Assembly: GCF_001665575.1 (NCBI RefSeq)
Contig: NZ_LZSU01000023.1
Location: forward strand, 1-64,000
Direction of reading: 5' to 3'
DNA from: Mycobacterium sp. 852013-51886_SCH5428379
GTDB taxonomy: Bacteria; Actinomycetota; Actinomycetes; Mycobacteriales; Mycobacteriaceae
DNA: 64,000 bases
Part shown: positions 56,393-63,783 of the stretch, piece after piece
Layout: the number at the start of each line of letters is the position of its first letter
Numbering within the stretch: position 1 is the stretch's first letter
Translations under genes and position numbers: made by a program
Notes under the pieces: generated by a model
Seen by the model: the letters and a program-made list of their open reading frames with translations, nothing else
What the model was told of the DNA's origin: nothing
Databases searched by the model: none

Positions 56393-57358
56393 CTAGGCGC
56401 AGAGGTCTCCGATCAACCGGTCCCAGTCACGCAGGAACCGGTCGAGCGCGAAGTGCGCCATCGCGAAATCACGCGCCGCCTTACCGGCGGCGCACGCCGC
56501 GGGCAGATCGGTCACGAATCCACTCAGCGCGGACGCCAGTTTCTCGACATCCGCACTCACCACGCCCGCCTCGGCGGGCACCACCAACGGCGCCATCGTG
56601 GTGGCCACCGCCACGACCGGCATTCCGAGGAACATCGCTTCCAGGAGGGACAGCCCCAGAGATGTCCACCGGGGGGTGTGCAAGTAGACCCGTCGGCGGG
56701 CGAGTTCCCGGTGCAGTCCCGGGCCGGTCACGTCACCCTGTGCGCGGACTCCCGGCCATGCCCGGTCCGTCAACTCCGGCGTACCGATCCCCCACACGTC
56801 TATCGGCGCGTGGGCGCCGAGCATGGGCAGCAGATCCGCGCCCACGGTCCGCCACCGGCGCAACGGCTCGTTGATCATCGTCGCGGCTGCGGCGACCTCG
56901 CCGGTGAACTGCAAGCCGGGGTCGGCGATCCCGTGGTCGATGACCAGGGTGGGTGCCGCACCGTTGTCCCACATCAGCCGGTTGAAGTCGGTGACGTGCA
57001 CGACGGGGATGTCGCTGCGACCGGCCAGTGGATGCACGCTGTCGACGGCGAAGGGCCGCGGCGCGTTGTGTTCGACGAAGACGGCTGGGAGCTCGACGCC
57101 GGGGCGCCGGCCGGTCCAGCGCTCGACGAGGTCGAGCTCCTCTGGCCGCTGCAGCAGCACCAGATCGATGTCGGCGTCGCGCAACCGGTCGGGTGGGATC
57201 TCCTCGGCGCGTGGCCAGTCCCTGCCCAGCAGACCGCGCCCATCGGCGTCCTTGGCGTCGTTGACCGGAACCAGGTAGCGGTGTTCTCCGGCCACCAGCG
57301 ATTGCAGCCACGACCCGTGCACGTGCCACACGAGAATCGAGTGCACGCCGCCGGCCAT
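56393..57358 (-). CDS. GT-B glycosyltransferase, unclassified
   Basis: A 321-residue protein with a late GT-B signature (TSLGLSLLEAMFLGMPVVAVATTMAPLVVP) and an N-terminal half built of VWHVHGSWLQSLVAG and VFVEHNAPRPFAV segments. I recognise it as a glycosyltransferase but not the subfamily. Upstream frames to 57550 are open, but the ATG at 57358 begins just before the first conserved strand and follows a SigF-like promoter by 9 bp. It precedes the GT4 gene in an operon. Confidence 0.75.
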   Translation of the reverse strand: MAGGVHSILVWHVHGSWLQSLVAGEHRYLVPVNDAKDADGRGLLGRDWPRAEEIPPDRLRDADIDLVLLQRPEELDLVERWTGRRPGVELPAVFVEHNAPRPFAVDSVHPLAGRSDIPVVHVTDFNRLMWDNGAAPTLVIDHGIADPGLQFTGEVAAAATMINEPLRRWRTVGADLLPMLGAHAPIDVWGIGTPELTDRAWPGVRAQGDVTGPGLHRELARRRVYLHTPRWTSLGLSLLEAMFLGMPVVAVATTMAPLVVPAEAGVVSADVEKLASALSGFVTDLPAACAAGKAARDFAMAHFALDRFLRDWDRLIGDLCA

Positions 57359-57367
57359 GTGCCGGGC

Positions 57368-57392
57368 GTATCCCAACCATTCACCGGTAAAC
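57368..57392 (-). promoter_or_regulatory. SigF-like promoter of the GT operon
   Basis: Minus strand GTTT (57389-57392), 15-bp spacer, GGATAC (57368-57373; one mismatch to GGGTAC), then 9 bp to the ATG. Same near-leaderless layout as at 54212. Confidence 0.45.
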
Positions 57393-57456
57393 ATCGAACG
57401 TTCGAGTTTTCTTTTCGTGGACAACGGTTCGCGATGTGGGCGTCTCGACCGGCCCC

Positions 57457-57481
57457 GTTTGGGTCGACGCGCCCCGGTTAC
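57457..57481 (+). promoter_or_regulatory. SigF-like promoter of the SDR gene
   Basis: GTTT (57457-57460), 15-bp spacer, GGTTAC (57476-57481; one mismatch to GGGTAC), then 10 bp to the ATG at 57492. Third copy of the same layout. Confidence 0.45.
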
Positions 57482-57491
57482 TCCGCTCGTC

Positions 57492-58373
57492 ATGGCTGAC
57501 TCGACGACCAACCCTGTTCCGGACCCGGCACCGACGCCCGACGCCGACATTCCCTACCCCGGCCGCACGGCCGACATGTCGGACCGGCCGCGCGACGAGA
57601 TGCGCGACTACCTCGGCCGCGATCTGCTGCACGGCAAGCGCGCGTTGATCACCGGCGGCGACTCCGGTATCGGCCGGGCGGTGGCGGTGGCGTTCGCCAA
57701 GGAGGGCGCCGATGTGGCTATCGCCTACCTCTCCGAGGACGAGGACGCCGAACACACCGCGCGCCTGGTCGAGGCCGAGGGCCGGACCTGCGTGCGGCTT
57801 CCCGGTGACCTCGCCGAGGCCGAGCAGTGCCGCACCGTCGTCGACCGCACCGTCGCCGAACTGGGCGGCCTCGACATCGTGGTCAACAACGTCGCCTACC
57901 AGAACCCGCAGGATTCGCTGGCCGACATCAGCGATGCGCAGTGGCGGCGGACGTTCGCGGTGAACATCGACAGCTTCTTCCATGTGACCAAGGCGGCGCT
58001 TCAGCATCTGCCCGACGGCGGGGCCATCATCAACACCGCGTCGATCAACGGTCTGCGTGGCAACAAGACGCTGATCGACTATTCGGCCACCAAGGGCGCG
58101 ATCCTGGCCCTGACGTATTCACTGGCACAATCCCTGGCGGACCGCAACATCCGGGTGAACTGCGTCGCCCCAGGTCCGGTGTGGACGCCGCTGATCCCCG
58201 CCACCATGGACCAGGAGAAGACCGAGGGCTTCGGCGAGCAGGTGCCGATGGGCCGCGCCGCCCAACCCGACGAAATCGCGCCGTCGTACGTGTTCTTCGC
58301 CTCCGGCCGGATGTCGTCCTACTACAGCGGGGAGGTACTGGCGCCGATCGGCGGTGAGACCCTGCCCGGCTGA
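57492..58373 (+). CDS. short-chain dehydrogenase, general-stress type
   Basis: A 293-residue SDR with an N-terminal extension (PNPVPDPAPTPDADIPYPGRT-like proline-rich part), NAD(P) site ITGGDSGIGRAVA, NNVAYQ, catalytic Ser in NTASING and the YSATKGA pair. It resembles the Gsp39/YhdF group of stress-induced dehydrogenases in other bacteria. The ATG at 57492 is 10 bp after a SigF-like -10 box. It precedes the CsbD-like gene, another typical stress gene. Confidence 0.88.
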   Translation: MADSTTNPVPDPAPTPDADIPYPGRTADMSDRPRDEMRDYLGRDLLHGKRALITGGDSGIGRAVAVAFAKEGADVAIAYLSEDEDAEHTARLVEAEGRTCVRLPGDLAEAEQCRTVVDRTVAELGGLDIVVNNVAYQNPQDSLADISDAQWRRTFAVNIDSFFHVTKAALQHLPDGGAIINTASINGLRGNKTLIDYSATKGAILALTYSLAQSLADRNIRVNCVAPGPVWTPLIPATMDQEKTEGFGEQVPMGRAAQPDEIAPSYVFFASGRMSSYYSGEVLAPIGGETLPG

Positions 58374-58375
58374 TC

Positions 58376-58401
58376 GTTTAGCCGTTCGTGCGTTCGGGCA
58401 C
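58376..58401 (+). promoter_or_regulatory. SigF-like promoter of the csbD-like gene
   Basis: GTTT (58376-58379), 16-bp spacer, GGGCAC (58396-58401; one mismatch to GGGTAC), 39 bp upstream of the start codon, right after the SDR stop codon. Confidence 0.45.
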
Positions 58402-58440
58402 CCCGTTCCCAGCACGATCCGACGCTGACGAAAGGTGAGC

Positions 58441-58677
58441 ATGACCGAGAAGAACAGTGGTCCCGAAGAAGGCATCAAGGGCGTTGTCGAAGACGTGAAG
58501 GGCAAGGCCAAGGAGACGGTGGGCACCGTCGCCGGTCGCGACGACATGGTGCGCGAGGGTAAGGCTCAGCAGGACAAGGCCGACGCTCAGCAGCACGCCG
58601 CCCAGAAGGAGGCCGAGGCCGAAGCCGCGCGCGGTGGAGCCAAGGCCGCCGAGGAGCGCCAGAAGAGCGAGCAGTAA
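58441..58677 (+). CDS. CsbD-like stress protein
   Basis: A 78-residue hydrophilic protein of the CsbD family (called microaggregate-binding protein 1 in some mycobacteria), with the motif IKGVVEDVKGKAKETVG and a long Ala/Gln/Lys/Glu-rich helical tail. CsbD is a general-stress protein in Bacillus under sigma B, the counterpart of SigF. The ATG at 58441 has a GAAAGGTGAGC site. A strong terminator follows. Confidence 0.9.
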   Translation: MTEKNSGPEEGIKGVVEDVKGKAKETVGTVAGRDDMVREGKAQQDKADAQQHAAQKEAEAEAARGGAKAAEERQKSEQ

Positions 58678-58696
58678 TCCGCCCAGACGGATACAA

Positions 58697-58731
58697 GAAG
58701 CGGCCCAACCGATTCTCGGTTGGGCCGCTTC
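58697..58731. terminator. bidirectional terminator
   Basis: A perfect 16-bp stem (58697-58712 with 58716-58731), TTC loop, followed by TTTC. It lies between the convergent csbD-like gene and the usfY-like gene and is the strongest hairpin in the window. Confidence 0.88.
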
Positions 58732-58744
58732 TTTCGTGTGGTGA

Positions 58745-59053
58745 TCAGCTGGTCGGAGTCTGACGCGGCGCGTCCGGATGTTCCTGGTGCCAGCGCTCCT
58801 CGATGTTGCGGACCCTCTTGTGCGACGCCCAGAACCACACGCCGGCCGCGATGAGGAAGACCGCGGAGATGGCGCCGAAGACGACGCCGACGGTGTGGTT
58901 GGAACTCGCGTGGGCGGCGAGCGCCGAGACGAACGACGCCAGGGCGATCCCCATCAGGATCAGCGCCGGCATGTTGGTGGTGTCTTTCATCGTCTCCCCC
59001 GCGTGCGGGCGAGTGGTCCGCGCGTGGTCGACGGGATCTTTCGGACTCTTCAT
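58745..59053 (-). CDS. usfY: UsfY-like membrane protein
   Basis: A 102-residue protein with the N-terminal segment DPVDHARTTRPHAGETMKD, which I associate with UsfY (Rv3288c), then two transmembrane helices (about 29-48 and 53-72) and a charged tail. Position just upstream of the Rv3289c-like gene supports this. The ATG at 59053 follows AAGGAG. A SigF-type promoter lies 29 bp upstream. Function unknown. Confidence 0.72.
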   Translation of the reverse strand: MKSPKDPVDHARTTRPHAGETMKDTTNMPALILMGIALASFVSALAAHASSNHTVGVVFGAISAVFLIAAGVWFWASHKRVRNIEERWHQEHPDAPRQTPTS

Positions 59054-59081
59054 GAGCACTCCTTGGTCGGCACACCTAGGC

Positions 59082-59107
59082 CTACCCGGCGCCCACACCG
59101 GCGAAAC
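59082..59107 (-). promoter_or_regulatory. SigF-type promoter of the usfY-like gene
   Basis: Minus strand GTTT (59104-59107), 16-bp spacer, GGGTAG (59082-59087). Full match to the SigF pattern, 28 bp before the start codon. Confidence 0.65.
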
Positions 59108-59123
59108 GGCGTGCGCTCAAGCG

Positions 59124-59492
59124 TCAGCCGAAGACGGCGGGACCGGCCAGCGGCGGCATGCTGGCGGCGATCACCACCAGCATGAGCGTGAGCAGCACCC
59201 ATCCGGAGGCCTGCCACGCCGTCCACGTGTCGCCGCGCCGGCGGTGCTGGAGGGTGCGGGCGAACGCGCGAGCGGCACCGGCCAGCAGGATCGCGGGCGC
59301 ACCGAGACCGAGCAGGGTGCGTTGGGGGACGCCGCAGGCCAGCGGGTCGGCGACCGTACCGCCGCAGGTGCTCACCCACACCGCGGCCACGAACAGAAAA
59401 GCCGCACCCAGTACCGCCACGCCGAGGGTGTACCGCACGACGTCACGCAGCTGTGCGTGATCGGACCGGACATCGCGGGGATGCTCATACAT
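59124..59492 (-). CDS. small membrane protein (Rv3289c-like)
   Basis: A 122-residue protein with three predicted transmembrane helices (about 20-42, 60-80 and 96-116) and two cysteines in the loop after the first helix (STCGGTVADPLACG). It corresponds by size and position to Rv3289c. Start ATG at 59492. Function unknown. Confidence 0.75.
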   Translation of the reverse strand: MYEHPRDVRSDHAQLRDVVRYTLGVAVLGAAFLFVAAVWVSTCGGTVADPLACGVPQRTLLGLGAPAILLAGAARAFARTLQHRRRGDTWTAWQASGWVLLTLMLVVIAASMPPLAGPAVFG

Positions 59493-59607
59493 GGCACACC
59501 TACTGGGGTAAATCCTGCGCTGACCAGGCGGAAGTTCCCGTTATCCGGTTGTGATAAACGCTGCGTTGCGAGATGCGTTCCGGTCCGCGGGTGATTACCG
59601 TCGGCAG

Positions 59608-60441
59608 ATGGACCTCGACACCGTCTCCGCGGTCCGCATGCCGGCGGCCAGGACCGAGCTGTGGCCGATGTCGCCGGGTGACGCGGTGCTCGCCGGCGGC
59701 ACCTGGCTGTACTCCGAACCACAGCCCCACCTCCGTCGGCTGGTGGATCTGACCGCCCTCGGCTGGCGAGCCATCGACATCGACGACGACGGCGTCCGCC
59801 TGGCCGCGACCTGCACGATCGCCGAATTGGCGGCGTCGGCGGAGCGGTTGCCCGGCCAACGCCGCGATTGGACGGCGGCGCTGCTGTTGGGCCAGTGCTG
59901 CAGAGCGCTGCTGGCCTCGCCGAAGATCTGGCACACCGCGACGGTGGGCGGCAACATCTGTCTGTCATCGCCTGCCGGCGCGATGATCTCGCTGGCGACG
60001 GCGCTGGACGGCCGGCTCACGGTGTGGCGCGAGCACGACAGCGACGTGACCACGACAGCCGACCGCTTCGTCACCGGGCCCGGCGCCAACGCGCTCGGCC
60101 CGGGCGACGTCCTGCGGGAGATTTACCTGCCGGCCGCCGCGCTGCGCGGCCGCACTGCGCTCCGCAAGCTGGCGTCGTCGCCCCTGGGCCGTTCGGCGGT
60201 GGTCGTGATCGGCCGGCGCGACGCGGCAGCCGACGGCGGCGGCTTCGTCCTTTCGGTGACCGCGGCGACGTTGCGGCCCTTCGTATTCCGACTCGCGGCT
60301 CCCCCGCGGCCCGAAGAGGTTCGCGCCCTGCATGCTTCGATCCCGGACGACGCGTGGACCGACGATCCGCACGGCGTCCCGGATTGGCGCAGGGCGATGA
60401 CCTTGCTGCTGGCACAGCAGGTGTGCCGGGAGCTGTCGTGA
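59608..60441 (+). CDS. xanthine dehydrogenase FAD-binding subunit
   Basis: A 277-residue CO-dehydrogenase/xanthine dehydrogenase medium-subunit homologue. The FAD-binding motifs LAGGTWLY and ATVGGNICLSSPAGAM are present. It carries electrons from the iron-sulfur centres to the final acceptor. The ATG at 59608 precedes the first conserved strand. Its stop overlaps the next gene (GTGA). Confidence 0.9.
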   Translation: MDLDTVSAVRMPAARTELWPMSPGDAVLAGGTWLYSEPQPHLRRLVDLTALGWRAIDIDDDGVRLAATCTIAELAASAERLPGQRRDWTAALLLGQCCRALLASPKIWHTATVGGNICLSSPAGAMISLATALDGRLTVWREHDSDVTTTADRFVTGPGANALGPGDVLREIYLPAAALRGRTALRKLASSPLGRSAVVVIGRRDAAADGGGFVLSVTAATLRPFVFRLAAPPRPEEVRALHASIPDDAWTDDPHGVPDWRRAMTLLLAQQVCRELS

Positions 60442-63161
60442 GCTGCTCGGTGAACGGCGAGCCGCTGCCCGGCCCGCCCCGGCCCGGTCAGTGCCTGCGC
60501 ACGCACCTGCGTGACCACGGCCACTTCGAGGTCAAGAAGGGTTGTGACGCCGGTGATTGCGGCGCCTGCACCGTACTGGTCGACGGGGTGGCGGTGCATT
60601 CGTGCATCTATCCCGCGGTACGGGCCGATGGACGTGCGGTGACCACGGTCGCCGGCCTGGGCACCCCGGCGGATCTGCATCCGATGCAGCGCCGCTTCCT
60701 CGACGCCGCCGGCTTCCAGTGCGGCTTCTGCACCGCCGGCATGATCACGACGGCGGCGACGCTGACCGATGCGCAGCGGGCCGATCTGGCGCACCACCTC
60801 AAGGGAAACCTGTGCCGGTGCACCGGCTACCGAGCGATCACCGATGCACTCGAAGGTGCGGTCAACGTCGACAAGCCGACCGGTCCATCAGGCGTCGGGC
60901 GGTCGGTCAGCGCCCCTGCGGCCGTGCGCGTCGTGACCGGGACCGAGCCGTACACCATGGACTGGGCGCCTCCCGGCCTGCTGCACCTCGCCGTGCTGAA
61001 AAGCCCGGTGCCGCATGCTCGTATCCGGCACATCGACACCTCGGCAGCGGAGGCGCGCGCCGGCGTGCATCTGGTGCTGACCTACCGGGACAGCCCCGCC
61101 GTGGCGTTCTCGACCGCGCGACACGAGAGCCGCGCCGACGACCCTGATGACACCGTCGTGCTGGACCGGACAGTGCGGTTCGTCGGGCAGCGGGTGGCCG
61201 CGGTGGTCGCCGATACCGTGGCGATCGCCGAGGAGGCGTGCCGGGCGATCGCCGTCGAGTACGAGCAGCTGCCGGCGGTATCCGATCCGGAGCGGGCGCG
61301 GTCTCCGGGGGCTGTCGCGCTGCACGGCGACAAGGACGCCGACGTCGCGCGGATCGCCGATCCGGCCCGCAATCTCGTCGCCGAAGTGCACGGCGGCAGC
61401 GGCGACGTCGAGGCCGGGGTGGCCGCAGCGCTCGCGGCGGGCGGCGCGGTGGTGCGCCGCCGCTACCGGACCCAACGGGTGCAGCACGCACACTTGGAGA
61501 CCCACGGATGTACGGGCTGGCGAGATGACCACGGCCGCCTCGTGATCCGGACGAGCTCACAGGTGCCGTTCCTGGTGCGCGACGAGTTGTGCCACATCTA
61601 CGGCCTCTCACCCGACGGGGTACGGGTGGTGACGGCCCGGGTGGGCGGCGGCTTCGGCGCCAAACAGGAGATGCTCACCGAGGATCTGGTGACGTTGGCG
61701 GTGCTGCGCCTCGGCCGGCCCGTCCGCTACGAGTTCACCCGGGCCGACCAGTTCACCTCGGCGCCGTGCCGGCACCCGTTCCGCGTCGATGTGACCGCCG
61801 CCGCGACGCCGGAAGGGGCACTCACCGCCCTGGGTATCGACGTGCTCAGCGACGCCGGCGCGTACGGCAATCACAGCGCCGGGGTGCTGTTCCACGGCTG
61901 CAGCGAATCGCTGTCGGTGTACCGGGTGCCGAACAAGCGGGTCGACGCGCAAACGGTGTACACCAACAACATTCCCTCCGGCGCGTTCCGCGGCTACGGG
62001 CTCGGCCAGGTCGGCTTCGCGATCGAGTCGGCGCTCGACGAACTGGCTCAGCACCTCGATGTGGACCCCTTCGCGCTGCGCTTGCGCAACGTGGTGGTGC
62101 CCGGCGACGGCTTCGTCGACTTCCACGCCGACCACGACGATCTGGTGTTCGGCAGCTACGGCCTCGACCAGTGCCTCGAACTGGTGCGCACCGCCCTGCG
62201 CTCTGGCGGCGGGCAGGCACCGCCCGAGGGGGGACAGTGGCGTATTGGGGAGGGCATGGCACTGGGAATGATCGCGACGCTGCCGCCGCGCGGTCACTTC
62301 GCCGACGCCTCGGTGACGGTGTCCGCCGACGGGGTGTACACGGTGCGGGTCGGCACCGCGGAGTTCGGCAACGGGACGTCGACGGCGCACACGCAACTGG
62401 CCGCCACCGAACTCGACACCACCGCCGACCGGGTGCAGCTGCACCAATCCGACACCGACGCAACGCGTCACGACACCGGCGCCTACGGCTCGGCGGGCAC
62501 CGTGGTGGCCGGCGGTGCGGTCGCCGCGGCCTGCAGGCAACTGCGCAGCCGGATCCTGTCGGCCGCGGCCGAGCACGCCGGCGTCCCGGTGACCGCGTGC
62601 GCTCTGGGACCACAGGGCGTGCAGTGTGGGGAACGATTCGTCGAGTTCTCCGCCCTGCCCGCGGATCTGACCGGCCACGGCCACCACGACGGTGACCCGC
62701 GGTCGGTGGCATTCAACGTGCAGGGCTTCCGCGTCGCGGTGGACACCCAAACGGGCCGCGTGGAGATCCTGCAGTCCGTGCACGCAGCGGACGCGGGCGT
62801 GGTGATCAATCCGGAGCAGTGCCGCAGCCAGGTGGAAGGTGGTGTGGCCCAGGGCATCGGATCAGCGCTCTACGAAGAGATGCTCATCGGTGCCGACGGC
62901 GCGGTGCGCACCCGTGACTTCCGCAGCTACCACATTCCCCAACTGGCCGACGTGCCCGTCACCGAGGTGTACTTCGCCGACACCTATGACGACCTCGGAC
63001 CCCACGGGGCGAAGTCGATGAGCGAGGCGCCCTACAACCCGGTCGCACCCGCGCTCGCCAATGCCATCGCCCGCGCCTGCGGTGCGCGGCTCACCGAACT
63101 GCCGATGACACCCGCGCGGGTGTGGCGTGCGCTGGCGCACGACCGCCGATCGGAACGCTGA
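60438..63161 (+). CDS. xanthine dehydrogenase, fused [2Fe-2S] and molybdenum subunits
   Basis: A 907-residue fusion. Residues 1-150 hold two [2Fe-2S] sites (KKGCDAGDCGACTVLVDGVAVHSC and QCGFCTAGM...NLCRCTGY). Residues about 160-900 are the molybdopterin domain: GGGFGAKQEM, SGAFRGYGLGQ and the catalytic glutamate in GAKSMSEAPYNP near the end. Normally these are separate proteins or a single three-domain chain; here FAD is separate. It oxidises hypoxanthine/xanthine to urate (or a related N-heterocycle); urate would feed uox-uraH-uraD at 42 kb. Confidence 0.9.
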   Translation: MSCSVNGEPLPGPPRPGQCLRTHLRDHGHFEVKKGCDAGDCGACTVLVDGVAVHSCIYPAVRADGRAVTTVAGLGTPADLHPMQRRFLDAAGFQCGFCTAGMITTAATLTDAQRADLAHHLKGNLCRCTGYRAITDALEGAVNVDKPTGPSGVGRSVSAPAAVRVVTGTEPYTMDWAPPGLLHLAVLKSPVPHARIRHIDTSAAEARAGVHLVLTYRDSPAVAFSTARHESRADDPDDTVVLDRTVRFVGQRVAAVVADTVAIAEEACRAIAVEYEQLPAVSDPERARSPGAVALHGDKDADVARIADPARNLVAEVHGGSGDVEAGVAAALAAGGAVVRRRYRTQRVQHAHLETHGCTGWRDDHGRLVIRTSSQVPFLVRDELCHIYGLSPDGVRVVTARVGGGFGAKQEMLTEDLVTLAVLRLGRPVRYEFTRADQFTSAPCRHPFRVDVTAAATPEGALTALGIDVLSDAGAYGNHSAGVLFHGCSESLSVYRVPNKRVDAQTVYTNNIPSGAFRGYGLGQVGFAIESALDELAQHLDVDPFALRLRNVVVPGDGFVDFHADHDDLVFGSYGLDQCLELVRTALRSGGGQAPPEGGQWRIGEGMALGMIATLPPRGHFADASVTVSADGVYTVRVGTAEFGNGTSTAHTQLAATELDTTADRVQLHQSDTDATRHDTGAYGSAGTVVAGGAVAAACRQLRSRILSAAAEHAGVPVTACALGPQGVQCGERFVEFSALPADLTGHGHHDGDPRSVAFNVQGFRVAVDTQTGRVEILQSVHAADAGVVINPEQCRSQVEGGVAQGIGSALYEEMLIGADGAVRTRDFRSYHIPQLADVPVTEVYFADTYDDLGPHGAKSMSEAPYNPVAPALANAIARACGARLTELPMTPARVWRALAHDRRSER

Positions 63162-63225
63162 CAGGCGGCGACACCGCCCGCGGCGGGTGCTCGGACCTGT
63201 CGGTCGCTGCCCTTACGATCCGGCC

Positions 63226-63783
63226 ATGACCCACAGCAGCTTCCGCACCAAGCTGTTGGTCGTGCTCGCCGTCGCCGCGGGTCTGACCGCGCACCTCACC
63301 GGCGCCACACTCCAGACCAGCCTCGCTGTCGGCGTCGCCGCCCCGCTGCTGGCACTGGCCGCGCCGAGGTTCGTGCGCGGCGCGATCGCCGGCGCCACCA
63401 CCCCGACCGAACCCGTGGCGCAGATGTCGGGCACCGAGTTCGAGGACTACATCGCCGGCATCGCGCGCTCGTGCGGTGTGCCGGTGATCATGACGCCGGT
63501 CACCGGCGACTGGGGCGTCGACATCATCGTCGGCACCCGCCCGAACCGCCTTGCGGTGCAGTGCAAACGGCAGTCCCGGCCGGTCGGTTCCGGCGCCGTC
63601 CAGGAGGTGGTCGCCGGCGCGTCGATGCAGGACTGCGTCAGGACGATGGTGGTCACCGACAACGACTTCACCCCGGCGGCACGCAGGCTCGCCGAACACC
63701 ACGGGTGCGAACTCGTCGGCGGCGCCGACCTGCCCCGGTTGCGGTCGACGATCAGAAGGCTGACGACCGGCGTACCGCCGTGA
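63226..63783 (+). CDS. membrane-anchored Mrr-like endonuclease-fold protein
   Basis: A 185-residue protein with two short hydrophobic segments at the N-terminus (about 9-25 and 31-50), then a restriction-endonuclease-like domain of the Mrr type: GTEFEDYIAGIARSCG, the nuclease core GDWGVDIIV (Asp) and AVQCKRQ (Gln-x-Lys). It could be a type IV-like nuclease or a housekeeping relative; many genomes carry such anchored Mrr domains. Start ATG at 63226. Its 3' end overlaps the lat gene by 32 bp. Confidence 0.82.
   Translation: MTHSSFRTKLLVVLAVAAGLTAHLTGATLQTSLAVGVAAPLLALAAPRFVRGAIAGATTPTEPVAQMSGTEFEDYIAGIARSCGVPVIMTPVTGDWGVDIIVGTRPNRLAVQCKRQSRPVGSGAVQEVVAGASMQDCVRTMVVTDNDFTPAARRLAEHHGCELVGGADLPRLRSTIRRLTTGVPP

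Noticed and set aside
57397..57406. TCGAACGTTCGA-like palindrome as a LexA box
   Set aside because: The two halves are adjacent with no 4-bp spacer, which the mycobacterial SOS box needs.
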